Shown here: positions 42,601 through 53,925 of the stretch, one piece after another | Position numbering within the stretch: position 1 is the first letter of the stretch | Layout of the letters: each line of letters begins with the position of its first letter | Assembly: GCA_011037195.1 (NCBI GenBank) | Contig: JAAEAF010001956.1 | Coordinates: 1-64,000, forward strand | Direction of reading: 5' to 3' | Origin: Triatoma infestans | Taxonomy: Eukaryota; Arthropoda; Insecta; Hemiptera; Reduviidae | DNA length: 64,000 bases | Translations under genes and position numbers: made by a program | Notes under the pieces: model-generated | Database searches by the model: none | Told to the model about the DNA's origin: nothing | Seen by the model: the letters and a program-made list of their open reading frames with translations, nothing else

Positions 42601-44083
42601 ACTTTCTCTTACTCCAAGTAAGAGGAAGTATTGTAATCGTGTCAAATTTTCGATATCTAGTTTTCACCGGAAATATCCGCTTTGAGGTCCCCTGAGTCCA
42701 ATAAAGTGGTTTTTAGCAAATGGTCTGTGGCTGTGTACGTGTGTGTGTATGTGAACAGCATAGCTCAAAGACGAAAAACCGTAGAAAGTTGAAAGTTGAT
42801 ATTAAGTTTATTATTATTATTATTCATAAAAGGGGAGGGAAGTAAACCCTACGCTATCCAAAGCCTCCCAGGGCCCATATAGCTACCCCTAAAGAATACC
42901 AACCACTGGGACTAGAACAAAAATCCTGGCCCAGGTTTTAACCATCTAAGTTTCACCACAGACCGAACAAATCGGACCAAAACCTTAAAAGGACACAGCT
43001 TAAGATCCTCTACCGATATCCTACTCCGGCCGAAGGTCCTAAACCTAATCTGCTCACAACCCAAACAATTCGTCATCACATGCATGGGTGTTTCCTCCTC
43101 AGTCTCACAAACTCTACAAAAGGGGTCAGGCACGAATCCCATTATATAGAGCCCATTAAACCACAATGCCCAGTGAGGAATCCAACCAAATGCCTGAGAG
43201 AGGTCCGTGAAAGATATCGGACCCGCTACTCAAAGCTCCGACCGGGCCCGCAATGAGCATTTTAGACTGCCGACAACCCACTGCACTCATCCATAAAGAT
43301 GAGTGCTGTGAGGTCATCCGATATTAAGTTTAGGTACCACCATGGGATCTGACGGTGCGTTATCTGTAAAAATAATTCAACCGGAAGTATACTTTACTAG
43401 TTGGTTATTTTACGTTTTTGCGATTTTCTCAAAAATGGCTCCGATGATTTTCTTTAAACTTGGCGTATCAACTACACATACAAAGAGCTACAACTTGCAT
43501 TTGAAACATTTCTCCGGGAAAATTCATTTAAGGGCTTTTCTGGGGGGAGGGGTAGGGTTAGGTTTTCATCTTGACAATTCTATTATCTAAATAATGTTAA
43601 TTAGAATTAAATATGTTGTTGAAATTCCGAGTTTGAAAAAAAAATCAGATAACCAGAAGTGCGTTTGTATTAACACTTTACTAAATGATTTTTCACTTTT
43701 TAGCGATTTTCAAAAAAAAATGGCTCCGACGATTTTCTTTAAACTTCGTATATAAACTAAACATGCAGTGATCTACATCTTTTATTAAAAACATTTCTTT
43801 GGGAAAATCCATTTAAGGGCATTTTGGGGGGAGGGGTGGGGTTACAGCTTCCTCTAAAGTGGTATCATAGTTGCTTATACAATTCTATTATCCAAACAAA
43901 ATTAATTAAAAATAAATAGATGGCCAAAATTCCAAGTTTTAAGAAAATTAGTAAACCGGAAGTGCGTTTTTACTGGACAGTTTTTTTTTCAGTTTTCGAC
44001 GAATTTCATTAAATTTAGTACACTAACTATAACATTTGTCAATTATAATTTTGAGAACAGGAGTAAGAGAAAGTTGTGTTTCA
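42601..44083 (+). repeat. AR element, copy J (split by a LINE)
   Basis: It starts ACTTTCTCTTACTCC after a T run. A GT-rich region lies at 42721-42752. The insertion at 42811-43319 carries a 13 bp duplication. CCGGAAGT-type heads are at about 43380, 43653 (decayed) and 43955. It ends GGAGTAAGAGAAAGTTGTG, with the hairpin shortened to 'gttgtgtttcacaac'. Without the insert it is about 0.97 kb. Confidence 0.88.
42811..43319 (-). mobile_element. LINE family L1x copy 3, 5'-truncated, (AAT)n tail
   Basis: The duplication GATATTAAGTTTA flanks it (42798-42810, 43320-43332). The minus-strand frame 42912-43166 encodes 'FVPDPFCRVCETEEETPMHV' then 'CLGCEQIRFRTFGRSRISVE', a C-x2-C...H...C end almost identical to copy 1. 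The 3' UTR 'tagctatatgggccctggg' and AAT tail match as well. At 509 bp it is the shortest of the three. It includes the 'gcactcatcc'/'ggatgagtgc'-like palindrome near its 5' edge, shared with copy 1. Confidence 0.9.
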
Positions 44084-45153
44084 CAACTTGAAGTAACTGT
44101 CTCAGTGAATAAAATTAAGCAAAAGTTTAAAATAGAAAAAAAATGTAGTACCTAATTATGAAAAATGATTAATTCAAAAATAATTTGTATTAAACATCAT
44201 TAATAATTTTTGAAACTGGTGACTGCCTTGAGCATGATGACAAGCGAATGACATCAAGCGAAATCGTTAGTCAGCGCTAATTACCATTTCTGGGTAATTT
44301 CCAGTTTGTCATCAGTTACGTGACAACCAAAGAACCTTTTTCAACCGGTGAAACTACTTAATTTCTTTCCATGTAACGAGAATCGTATCTTTTTTTCCAT
44401 CCAAAATATTACGTACCCAACCTCATTAAACAAGCATTGGCTTACGCTGTGCCACGCTTGAGGGCCATGATAGGCCTTATAGTTGGGATCTATGGTTATA
44501 ATCAAATATTTAAGTAGTATTATATCATTTAAATTAATCAATTAGTACATTAGAGTCGTAAAGTGTAAATTAGATTCCCAAATTTATTTATTCAAAAATA
44601 TTGTTTACGAAATATAGGAAGATGATTTTTATAAAAAACCAGCTGCAAATAATTTTACAGTTTGGATCATTGTTTTCATTATTACATATTCCTAAAAATT
44701 AGGCTTTAATTTAACACAAAGTTTTTACAACCTTTCTAAAGGTAACCTTCCTCTTTTCAATGGACAACATTGTCTTAGAGCTACCCACTTTTGTATAACA
44801 TTTTTTTTTTTTAGTGTATTACCCAAAAAGAATTTCAAGATTTCCAAACTCATAAGGTATTTGATATAAGGATACAGGAGTATTTTCGGTGTTTACTCCT
44901 GTTTACATTATTGCAAAAAACTGCTTCCTACAGCAGGTAAAAAGATACCTGGTGTGCAAGATTAGCCTAATATTCTTATTGGATTAAATGCTGTAGAACG
45001 CATTTACTCCGTGACCTTAACATTATATACCTAGTTTAAACTGTTTCACAGAATTGTCATTAGTCACGAAACTCAACATTGCAGCCCTTCCCAAAACTCT
45101 CGCAATGATCAATTTCCTAGAAAAATCATTCAAATCAAGAAGTTTGTGGAAAA
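44084..45153. other. No gene seen
   Basis: AT-rich sequence with no frames of note (44341-44541 minus has no domain) and no recognisable repeat boundary. Confidence 0.35.
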
Positions 45154-45158
45154 TCAGT

Positions 45159-45457
45159 TGTAACGGCAAGAGAGAGAACACAAGCCAGACCGAGAGAAAA
45201 CTCTCTCTCGTACTCTCTGACTTAAGCAGGCTAGAGTGGGGAGAACCTGTATACAAGCCAGTGAGTGATCTAGGTATCTATCTATCAGATTCAACCATAC
45301 ATCCCATCGTGTCATATCTCTACTCCTACCCTTTATTCTATCAAAATCATTACAAGTCCAGTGCAGTCAGTGTAAACTTATAGCTAAATTATAACAGTGC
45401 CTTCATATCTCGTCTAATTAATCAAACCTAATTTCTCTCCCCATCAGCTCCATTATA
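45159..45457 (+). mobile_element. Solo LTR, family LTR-A (copy 2)
   Basis: The 299 bp unit TGTAACGGCAAGAG...CTCCATTATA matches 4631-4935 nearly throughout ('gacttaagcaggctagagtg', 'cagattcaaccatac', 'tttattctatcaaaatca'). The direct repeat TCAGT flanks it (45154-45158, 45458-45462). The TATA region is changed to 'gtatacaagcc'. Confidence 0.8.
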
Positions 45458-45594
45458 TCAGTGGTACCGTCTTCCATAAAAATGAAAAAGCCACATTCCG
45501 TTTAGTAGCACTTCCGGTTGACTGATTTTTTTACCGATATCTTGGATCAGATGCGTTGAAGTTAGCTAAAATAACCTTCCTTTTACTTTCTCTT

Positions 45595-46510
45595 ACTCCT
45601 AGTAAGAGGAAGTATTGTAATCGTGTCAAATTTTCGATATCGAGGAGTTTTCACCGGAAATATCCGTTTTGAGGTCCCCTGGGTCTAAAAAAGTGGTTTT
45701 TAGCAAATGGTCTGTGTGTGTGTAACCCCACAGGTTGAATGGTATGCACGTATGTAAACAGCATAGTTCAAAAACAAAAAACCGTAGAATGTTCAAACTT
45801 GATATTCCGTTTAGGTATCGCTATGGGATCTGACAGTACGTTATACGTCAAAATTCCTCAACCTAAAGTACCACTTTATTAGTTAATTTTTTTTTTTTTT
45901 ACTTTTTTGCGATTTTCTCAAAAATGGCTCCAATGAATTTCTTGAAACTTCCTTCATCAACTACACATACAAAGAGCTACAACTTTTATTTGAAACATTT
46001 CTCCAGAAAAATGCATTTAAGGGTACTTTTGGGGGGAGGGGGTGGGCTTACGGTTTCCTCTGTGCTATTTAAGTTTATTAGACAATTCTGTCATCTAAAT
46101 ATTTGTTAATTAGAATTAGTTGCATTGTAGAAATTCCGAATTTTTAAAAAAATCGGATGACCGGAAGTGCGTTTACTTTTTACCACTTTACTAAATGATT
46201 TTTTTTTTCACTTTTTCGCGATTTTCTCAAATGATTTTCTTGAAACTTCTGAAATAAGTTACCCATACAAAGATGTACAACTTTTATTTAAAACATTTCA
46301 CTAGGAAAATTCATTTAAGGGCACTTTTAGCCAAAAATTCCGAGTTTCAAGAAAATTAGTGAACCGGTAGTGTATTTTTTTACTGAACAGTTTTTTTTTT
46401 CAGTTTTCGTCGAATTTCATTAAATTTGATACTCTAGCTAAATAAAATTTGTCAATTATAATTTTTAAGGACTGAAGTAAGAGAAAGTTGTGTGAGTGTT
46501 TCACACCAGA
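45595..46510 (+). repeat. AR element, copy K
   Basis: It starts ACTTTCTCTTACTCCTAGTAAGAGGAAGT. The GT tract is interrupted at 45723. Heads are 'aacctaaagtacc' (decayed), 'gaccggaagtgcg' (46159) and 'aaccggtagtgta' (46363). It ends 'gaagtaagagaaagttgtgtgagtgtttcacaccaga' (46473-46510). A G-rich tract is at 46030-46045. Confidence 0.88.
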
Positions 46511-46551
46511 ATTTTTTTTCGCACTTGAGGGGAGGCCTCAAAAGTCAATTT

Positions 46552-47443
46552 TTCTTCCACTTCCTAAGAGTAAGAGGAAGTTTGGCGACCGTATCAAATT
46601 TTCAATATCAAGTTTTTTCACCGGATATACAGGTTTTGAGGTGACCTGTGTTCGAAAAAGTGTTTTTTTTTTTTTTTTAGAAATTGGTGTATGTGAACAA
46701 ATGTGTGTGAGTGTGTGTGCGTGTGTAGTTTGGTCAGCATGGATATGCAGGTGTTTGATCAAAACGGAAAATCGTAGAAACTTAATATTTCGTTTAAGTG
46801 ATCAAAAACGTTCAACCGGAAGTAACACTTTACTGAATGAATTTTTCAGTTTTTTGAGATTTTCTCAAAAATGGCTCCAATAATTTTTTTTAAACTTGGA
46901 ATATTAACTACAAATATACACAGTGCTACCAACTTTTGTATGAATTATTTTTGAAAAAATAATTCATTTAAGACGGATTTTGGGAGAGGGTGGGAGAGTG
47001 TTATTTCAGTTTATTATATCATTATGTAATGGAATCAGATATTAGATGTAATGGAATCGTTGATGTGTGATTCCTGGAGTAGCAGATGTCTTGAAGAGGG
47101 CGGAAGTTAGTTGAGAGATTTTGGAAGATTTTTATTTGGTGGCCATACTTATCGCGGTGCCTGCCTTTGATGTGAGAATTGGTGAAAAGGCTTTGTTGTT
47201 TGTTTGGTTGACCGCGGCCGTCGGCGGCCAACAGTGTTACTGTTTTCACCTTTTGTAAATTATTTCTTTGGCGTACTTTGCCGATGTCAATGACTTTGCC
47301 ATGCCATTACAATTATATCGAGGTGTTTATCTTATTATTACTTACAACGCCAACGGTTTTGAACACTAATAAGAATCATAAGTGTGAAGAAAATTTGCCA
47401 TTTCGCAGTAAGAGACAGTCGTGTGAGTGTTTCACACCAGATT
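46552..47443 (+). repeat. Older AR subfamily copy L (split by a solo LTR)
   Basis: It begins with 'cttcctaagagtaagaggaag' and 'aagttttttcaccggatatac'. A GT run lies at 46703-46726, 'gttcaaccggaagtaacactttact' at 46809 and 'aaaaatggctccaataatt' at 46867. After the LTR (47025-47311) it ends 'agtaagagacagtcgtgtgagtgtttcacaccaga'. Less similar to the other copies. Confidence 0.75.
47025..47311 (-). mobile_element. Solo LTR, family LTR-B (copy 3, internally deleted)
   Basis: It begins TGTAATGGAATC and ends GCCATGCCATTACA. Read on the minus strand it matches both ends of 51562-52208, but about 360 bp of the middle is missing. The 4 bp repeat ATTA flanks it (47021-47024, 47312-47315). The first 22 bp contain a short internal duplication of 'tgtaatggaatc'. 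Confidence 0.78.
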
Positions 47444-47486
47444 TTTTTAAATTTAATAGGATCACTCACCCTCACACCAGTTAGAA

Positions 47487-47923
47487 GTAGAAAAGTAATA
47501 AAGTGGTAATGTAAACTTCCGGTTATTCGATTTTTTTTTTTTGAAACTCGAAATTTCAACAACATATTCAATACTAATTAACATTATTTAGATGATAGAA
47601 TTGTTTAATAAACTGAAATAGCACTTTAGATGAAAACCTAACCCCACCCTCCCCCCCCATAACTGCCTTAAATGAATTTTCCCGGAGAAATGTTTCAAAT
47701 AAAAGTTGTAGCTCTTTGTATGTGTAGTTGATATACCAAGTTTGAAGAAAATCGTTGGAGCCATTTTTGAGAAAATTGCAAAAACGTAAAAAAAAAAAAC
47801 TAGTAAAGTGGTACTTCCGGTTGAGGAATTTTGACAGAGACTCACTGTCGGATCCCATGGTGATACTAAACGGAATATCAAGTTTGAACTTTCTACGATT
47901 TTTCGTTTTTGAGGTATGCTGTT

Positions 47924-47977
<54 letters not shown>

Positions 47978-48104
47978 CCATTTGCTAAAAACCACTTTTT
48001 TGGATTCAGGGGACCTAAAAACGGATATATTTCCCGTGAAAACTCAATATCGCAAAATTTGACTCGATTACAAATACTTCCTCTTAATAGGAGTAAGAGA
48101 AAGT
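47487..48104 (-). repeat. AR element, copy N (3' part missing)
   Basis: It runs from 'gtaaacttccggttattcg' through 'aaataaaagttgtagctctttg', 'cttccggttgaggaattttgac' and a long (CA)n at 47932-47972, to the 5' end 'taggagtaagagaaagt'. The C-rich complement of the G tract is at 47641-47659. Confidence 0.88.
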
Positions 48105-48943
48105 AAAAAAAAAGGTTTAAATTGGTAACTAATTATTAATAATTACAATATATGTTTTAGGAATGGATGAAAGTGAGAAAGTTCAGTGAAAACATACATA
48201 AAGAGTATAATAGATGAAACGATAACGAGATGACGGTCACCGGCCCCTGAAGTGTACGACGACAAAACACCAGGAGGAAGATGGTCATGAATGGCGGGTA
48301 CGATGTGAAAGTCAAGGTCACAGACTGGCCACCAGGTGTACAGACTGGGGGCATGTTGTTGTTGTGGGGGGGGTGCATGGCCAGATCGACAAATAGACCT
48401 TGTGGGGGGTGTCGATGAGCGGCGGAGGGAAATCAGGCACGTGGGGGTTGTAGCGACTCTCCTGCCACGGGGGCCACTAGTACTCCCTCCACCGTGCGTG
48501 GGGTTACAGTTAAACGTTATAGCTGTGTCTGTATGTGTGTGTGTGTGAGAGAGTGTGACATAGCGGGAGGGTGAATATCGAACGTACAACTAGCGCACCC
48601 TGCCCACCCTAACTACTAATACTACTATTAGAATAGTCACCTCCCTCTAGACACACACACCGTGAGAGAGAGGAGAATATTGTACCCCTTCCCGTAGTAA
48701 TGCTACTTACTTTCTCCGCTCCTTTATTACTTTCCCTTTCGTAAGAGCTTTCTTTTAAAAACTAAACCCTGGCGCCCTATTAAAACCTAACTGTTACTTT
48801 CTCTTCCCCCAAAGTTCCATCCATATTTCCACTATAATGATGTATAACTCAATATGACTACCCCCCCTCCCCTGTAAAACTGCCTACTTTCATTTAAAAA
48901 TAAGAATTCCAAGAATTATTTTCAAATTTAAATTTCTCTTAGT
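48105..48943. other. Repeat-poor, GC-richer island
   Basis: There are no AR words. It contains G-rich stretches such as 'gttgttgtggggggggtgc' (48357). The minus-strand frame 48143-48589 (148 codons) is uninterrupted but starts in a T-H repeat from a microsatellite and matches nothing I know. It could include host sequence; unproven. Confidence 0.35.
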
Positions 48944-49040
48944 GGCACCACTGGGTGATTTCTCCTTTACCATCATTGTGAGGCATCTCATTTACTTGTT
49001 GCTAGTTACGCAAACGTACCAGCAGTTTTAAATTTTCAAA
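48944..49040 (+). repeat. Fragment of Jockey-like LINE 3' UTR
   Basis: 'gcaccactgggtgatttctcc', 'catctcatttacttgttgctag' and 'ttacgcaaacgtaccagcagtt' match the complement of 50960-51050, the 3' UTR of the LINE at 50931-52450. No coding part is attached. Confidence 0.75.
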
Positions 49041-49286
49041 AAAATGCTATTAATAAACATAATTTTTATATTGGATTATAAGTTTTCAAAAGGGCAGAAA
49101 GCTCAAACTTAATATTCAGTTTAGGTTATCATTATCGTATCCGGTTATTTTGTCGCCAATAAGCAGTCCAACCATTATAGAGACAAAATGTATCGGCCAA
49201 TGCCCATTAACGGCTGAACGTCTTGCTCAGAACCATATAGACAGTCTTATCGACGATAAATTCGTAGAATTAAAGAATTATCAATT
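49041..49286. other. No gene seen
   Basis: Short spacer with one AR-like phrase ('ctcaaacttaatattcagtttaggttatc', 49111). Confidence 0.4.
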
Positions 49287-49298
49287 ATCTCCAATGAT

Positions 49299-49745
49299 CA
49301 GAGACATTTTCCATGATAGCCTGCTTCATTTTGTGGTCATCGACCGGTTTCGGGCGTTCGCTCATCTTCAGGATGCGTTTTTCAGACAATGTGACAACAC
49401 AGACTTGTACAGAGCAAATTCAGTTTTACACACTGACTGGTGTTTTTAACTGTATTTAAAACTAATCTCTTAAACTAGGTCAAGAAGTATGGTCAGCTGG
49501 GTGGGAAAACACGTGTTTGGGTTGTTAAAGGACAAATTTTCCTTACAATGGAAACAACAAGTGGGGGTCTAATTTTTAAACTCTAATGTTGGAGGGAGAT
49601 TTACTTTACAATTAACTAGTCAAAATAAAACATAAAATATATAAAAATAACCGATACGCAACCAGTCGATGACCACAAAATGAAGCAGGCTACGACGGAA
49701 AATGTCTCTGATGCTTTCCAGCTCTGCGGAACCAACCACCACAAC
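49299..49745. mobile_element. Foldback retroelement with hammerhead-like arm (copy 2)
   Basis: It starts CAGAGACATTTTCC at the same position as copy 1 and ends ACCACCACAAC, also as in copy 1. A 12 bp duplication flanks it, ATCTCCAATGAT (49287-49298) and ATCTCCAGTGAT (49746-49757). The left arm has the hammerhead-like core. The right arm is shorter and lacks it. The loop (about 49440-49660) is unrelated to the loop of copy 1. Confidence 0.75.
49338..49376 (-). ncRNA. Hammerhead-ribozyme-like motif (copy 2)
   Basis: Minus strand: CATC, CTGAAGA, T, GAGCG-AA-CGCCC (one A-C mismatch in stem II), GAAAC, CG, GTC, GATG. Same layout as at 15856-15894; the mismatch suggests decay. Confidence 0.55.
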
Positions 49746-49757
49746 ATCTCCAGTGAT

Positions 49758-50789
49758 ATTGATATTTATGGTATAGTGGAAGCAGGTACCTCTACAGCCA
49801 ATGAACAGTATTTGTTAAATTGTATGGCTACCAGACTATGTGCTAAAAAGATCGAGATGGGTAGCCATGGGAAGGTTGATTGTCCCTAAGAACTCGCTTA
49901 TGGTACGCTTTGTGGGTGTGAATAAGATAACTCAAAAAGGAAAGTCACAGGCAGTTCAAACTTGATATTCCATTTAGGTAATACTACCGCATCAAACACG
50001 AAGATTTCGGGCAAAAATCTATCAACCGGAAGTAAATAGCATTAAATAGACAATTAAGTATGTTGCCTAGTATTTCAAGTTTGAGTAGATCGGCCAACAG
50101 GAAGTACCTCTCCAATAAACAGTTTTTTCTATTTTGTGAGATTTTATGGACAAGATCGTTTCTTTTTTTCAACATACTGCACACATCAGTTGTTCATGAA
50201 GGGGAATTTATATCGCAAAAACACGACAGGAAAATGTGGTTTATGGAATTTATGAACAGCTAATAACAACCATCTGCTGTGAAACATTCACACAACCCCC
50301 TCCTGCCTACTGCAGTGAATACAATTATAAAAATTGACAAACATCCTTTAAACCTATAATGTTTAGTTGTCTTCATACAGACACACACACACACACACAT
50401 AGACCATTTTTTTAAAAAAAACATTTTTTCGTACTCAGAGGACCTCAAAAAATGTATTTCTGGGTAAAAACTCAACTTCAATAATTTGATACGATCACTG
50501 TACTTCCTCTTACCAGCTGTTATGGAAACTAATAATGCAAACAATTCAAACATAACTTGATATTCCATTGGTTTATAACCATTTAATCAGAAAGGAAGGT
50601 TTCGGTGGAAATTCCCTAACCGGAACTACTAATTCGCTCATTAGATATTTCCGTAGTAGAGACTTCTCGAAACGGTTATCTTCAGTTTTCACATATTCTG
50701 AACACATGTGGCCTCTCTTTTAATTGTTGGAACTTCCATATGGACGTCTGGCAGGCCAATCACATACAGGATGTACAATAACATTTTTG
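49758..50789. repeat. Diverged AR-like fragments, no gene
   Basis: AR words: 'caaccggaagtaaatagcatt' (50023), 'ctgctgtgaaacattcacac' (50275), a CA run at 50380-50398 and 'taaccggaactactaattcgc' (50617). There is one 17-20 codon remnant at best; no domain. Confidence 0.45.
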
Positions 50790-50930
50790 CTCACTCCGGC
50801 AGTCCGGTGATGGGCAGTGTTGTCTGTAACGAGAGAACATTATCCGAAGGCCGGCAGGGCACTGAGAAGTTTCCGGGCTCCAATGACCCCAGATATTTTG
50901 ACGCGCCTTAAATTATAAAAAAAAAAAATT
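50790..50930 (+). mobile_element. SINE-B fragment (copy 3, head missing)
   Basis: 'ctcactccggcagtccggtg', 'gtctgtaacgagagaacatta', 'ggccggcagggcactgagaag' and an A-rich end match the body and 3' end of SINE-B. The tRNA-like promoter head is absent. It directly abuts the 3' end of the Jockey-like LINE. Confidence 0.82.
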
Positions 50931-52450
50931 ATTTTCTTTCTTTCATTTATTTGATCATTTACAACTGCCGGTACGCTTGCGTAACCAGCAACAAGTAAAT
51001 GAGATGACTTACAATAACGGGAATGGAGAAATCCCCCAGTGGTGACCCTCCACATTATTTCGCTGCGCACTTATAAGAGATCACGAGGCCACTGCCGCCT
51101 CAGTCGTTGAGGAGGGTGATCTGGAATGGCTGCTGAGGGAAGTTGGTGAATTAATGGATTGTGATGATGTGCGAGACGGATGTGAAATTTGCGGTAACGT
51201 ATTTGGACCAGGTCACTTATAAATGGAATCTGGAGATTAGAATGTATTGTCAGGTTTGAAATGTAAAATGGTGCAATGGTTATACAACGGAGTATTTTGG
51301 ATTGTACAGTTTGGAGGCGGTGGATGTTGGAATGCTTGGTTGAGCCCCATAACTGAGTCCGTAAGTCCAAATTGGTTTTAATAGGAGATTGTAGATAAGT
51401 AATTTGTTGTTTAAAGTTAGTTTTGAGCGTCTGTCTAGTAGTCGCTTGAGTAGGCTGTAACGTTTTTTTACTTCGTTTCCTTTCAGTCTTGAATGTGGGT
51501 TCCATGTCAGGCGTTTGTCTATATAGAGTCCTAGATATTTAATTGTATCAACGCATGCTAATGTAATGACATGGTCTTACTTTCCAACGGCAAAGTCATA
51601 GCAATGTCAAACCTTCACAATAATACAATAATAACAAAGAAAGAAAAATTTACAACTAATGGCCTGGCCAGCTGCCTGACTTCAAGACAAGGCCGCGGGC
51701 AAACAAACAAACCAAGGGTAAATACCCTTAGATCAAAAGCAAGCGCCGATAAGGCTGGCCACTGACCTAAATCGGTGGTCACCAAACTACGAAGGTCGCC
51801 GCTAGGACAGATGTCTTGGTGTGAGTGTGGCCAACACCAATATATAAACTCGCCCCATGGGAAGAGGGGAGGATTATATCATATACGATTATACGAGCAC
51901 GTCTTCATATACGAGCAGCAGTTTAAGCGTCCCTATACAGTTTTATTTAAACTTATTATCTTTTAGTTGTGCATCTTAGTTGTTTATTTTATCATTCTAA
52001 TTTATTAGTTATTTATCTTCTATTTAATTCTAAGTATTTTGTTGTTATTAGTTACCATTTATTACGTTAAAATCATTGTTCAAATACAGTTTATTTTTAT
52101 AAAATCCATATTAATAATTCGAGCGCTAACTTCCAAAATCTCAAACTAACTTCCGCCCTCTTCAAGACATCTTCTACATCAGGAATCACATTAAACGATT
52201 CCATTACAGTAATAAGATGTGGTTCATATGAACTGGGCACGTCTTAGAGTGAACGTTATATTTTTGCTTTTTTGGACGTTAACCTTCATTCTCCATCTGC
52301 AAAACCATTTCTCTGGGGATGGCAAATGTTGCTGAAGGTTACGTGTGCTTAGGACAGGATCGGGATGTGGGGAAAGGATGGCTGTGTCATCTGCGTAGGT
52401 AAAGATATGAGTGTTCGGATTGGTTGGAATATCGGCAGCATATATTAAAA
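50931..52450 (-). pseudogene. Jockey-like LINE ORF2 3' half, split by a solo LTR
   Basis: Minus strand: 52215-52450 encodes 'IYAADIPTNPNTHIFTYADD' then TAILSPHPDP and 'WFCRWRMKVNVQKSKNITFT', the reverse transcriptase catalytic YADD block and the following helix. After the LTR (51562-52208) come 'DTIKYLGLYIDKRLTWNPH' and 'LLIYNLLLKPIWTYG' (RT thumb). By frameshift follow 'LWGSTKHSNIHRLQTVQSKI' and 'LRCITIAPFYISNLTIHSNL' (51071-51505), ending at a natural stop. The 'KPIWTYGxQLWG' and 'APWYxxNxxIHxDL' pattern is diagnostic of the Jockey clade. A 3' UTR and A-rich end occupy 50931-51070. 5'-truncated at about 52450, which removes the endonuclease and N-terminal RT. Confidence 0.88.
51562..52208 (+). 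mobile_element. Solo LTR, family LTR-B (copy 2, 647 bp)
   Basis: It starts TGTAATGACATGG and ends GATTCCATTACA, with 7 bp terminal inverted repeats (TGTAATG/CATTACA). A TATA box, 'caatatataaactc', lies at 51838-51851, followed by 'gaagaggggaggatta' as in copy 1. The 4 bp flanks are CTAA and GTAA (one mismatch). It sits between the YADD block and the thumb of the Jockey-like LINE, so it is younger than that LINE. Confidence 0.8.
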
Positions 52451-53040
52451 TTTAAAAAAAAAATAAAATAAAAATCATAACATTATTCTGGGAAATATGG
52501 TTTGGGAGGGGGCGATCTTTCAAAGTACTATTTCGGATGTTGTATGAGTTGAAGGAAATTATATATGTTGCTAAAATGCCAAATTTGATGGGAAATCAAT
52601 TGGCAGAAATTGCGATTTTTTAGAAGTTTTTATTTTTTTTTAATTTGCTGCGATTTTCTCGGCAAAGGCATCAATTGTTTAAATTAAAGTTAATGTACCG
52701 CAGTAGGTCTGTAGACCTAGCATTTTTCTTTGGCACTTTGTTTTGACGAAAGTGATTAAATGGCGGTGGTAATGGATGAACTGGCATGTCATCTACTCCT
52801 AAAAGAAAAAAAAAAATCGATGTGAAACACTCATTTCTTTTACTCTAATTAATATAATTTTATCAATAAATTTTCTTTACAATTCCAACCTGTTCAATAT
52901 TTAGTTGAAAATAATTTTTATCAAACTCAAGGGACCTCAATACATGTATTTCCAGTAGAAAACTCCATTTTGAAAATTTGATCCGATGGCAATACTTGTT
53001 GCTCTTTATTAGGAGTTAGAGAAACTAAAAACAGCTATGA
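52451..53040. repeat. Diverged AR-like sequence
   Basis: AR-like 'aatcgatgtgaaacactcattt' (52816), 'tttccagtagaaaactccatttt' (52950) and 'ttattaggagttagagaaact' (53006) in minus orientation indicate old copies. No gene. Confidence 0.5.
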
Positions 53041-53320
53041 AGGTAAGCTCACTAAAACATAAAGCATGTGCTCAGGTTGCCAACGGTGGACACAGATTGT
53101 AATGGTCTGTAAATGTTAGTGAGTGTATATGGTATAAACTAGAGCTTGGGGTGGGGTGTGTGTGGGCCAAGCTAAACCCAAATAGTTGGACACACACACA
53201 CACACACACACCCAACTAGCTTTGCAGAGGCCGTACGGTGTATTGTGTGAGTTTTGACAGGCCGGCAGACCCGCAGGGATGTCCAAGATCCCTCCTGTAA
53301 AGTGGCCTCTCCCAGTTCTT
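53041..53320. other. No gene seen
   Basis: Repeat-poor sequence with (CA)n at 53191-53210 and a moderately GC-rich tail. Unidentified. Confidence 0.35.
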
Positions 53321-53330
53321 GATATCTAAG

Positions 53331-53524
53331 ATGCCTATTTTTTCAGGCGGACTTAACGTCCAGTTACCGAATTAGGTGTCGTGGACGGACGGGGACGGAA
53401 GCACCTACTTTACTATTAACATTTTTTAAACAAATATAAAATTTAGCAGTTATACGCTGGACTCGAACTGGGGTCCTCCCACTTACAAGTCCATGTTCAT
53501 AACCACTACACCAACACCCGCCCC
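53331..53524 (-). mobile_element. tRNA-derived SINE, family SINE-A (copy 2)
   Basis: In minus orientation: B box complement 'ggactcgaactggg', A-box region 'cataaccactacaccaac' complement, the 'aaatataaaatttagcagtta' linker and the 'cggaagcacctactt' body. Flanked by GATATCTA (53321-53328, 53525-53532). Confidence 0.88.
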
Positions 53525-53884
53525 GATATCTAGCATACGATCTTTGTTATAATAATCCAAACTAGATCTAACTGTTGAGCAATAGTACTTAATAATGATT
53601 AGAGGATGTTTACCATCGTTATAATGTAATACGCATGAATATATCGATTTACTTTTATATAAGTATATATAAAATTATTTTTAAATAAATATAAAATAAT
53701 GAAATATTTTAAACAATTGTGAACACCCTCGCCCTAAATATTATTAGTAGAATGTAATATGATTAAATTGGAAGCTGTATGTGATAGGACAGAAACCGTA
53801 ACCGACCCTGTGCACTCTCTCATTGACCTCCTCCCTCAGTTGGACGTTTTCGGTGCTGCGGTAGAGCGATGTAGCTGGACCCCC

Positions 53885-53925
<41 letters not shown>

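Noticed and set aside
47755..48106. ORFs with long His-Thr repeats
   Set aside because: They are translations of the (CA)n microsatellite inside AR copy N.
48143..48589. 148-codon minus-strand ORF
   Set aside because: It begins in a microsatellite-derived T-H repeat and resembles no known family; kept only as part of a repeat-poor island.
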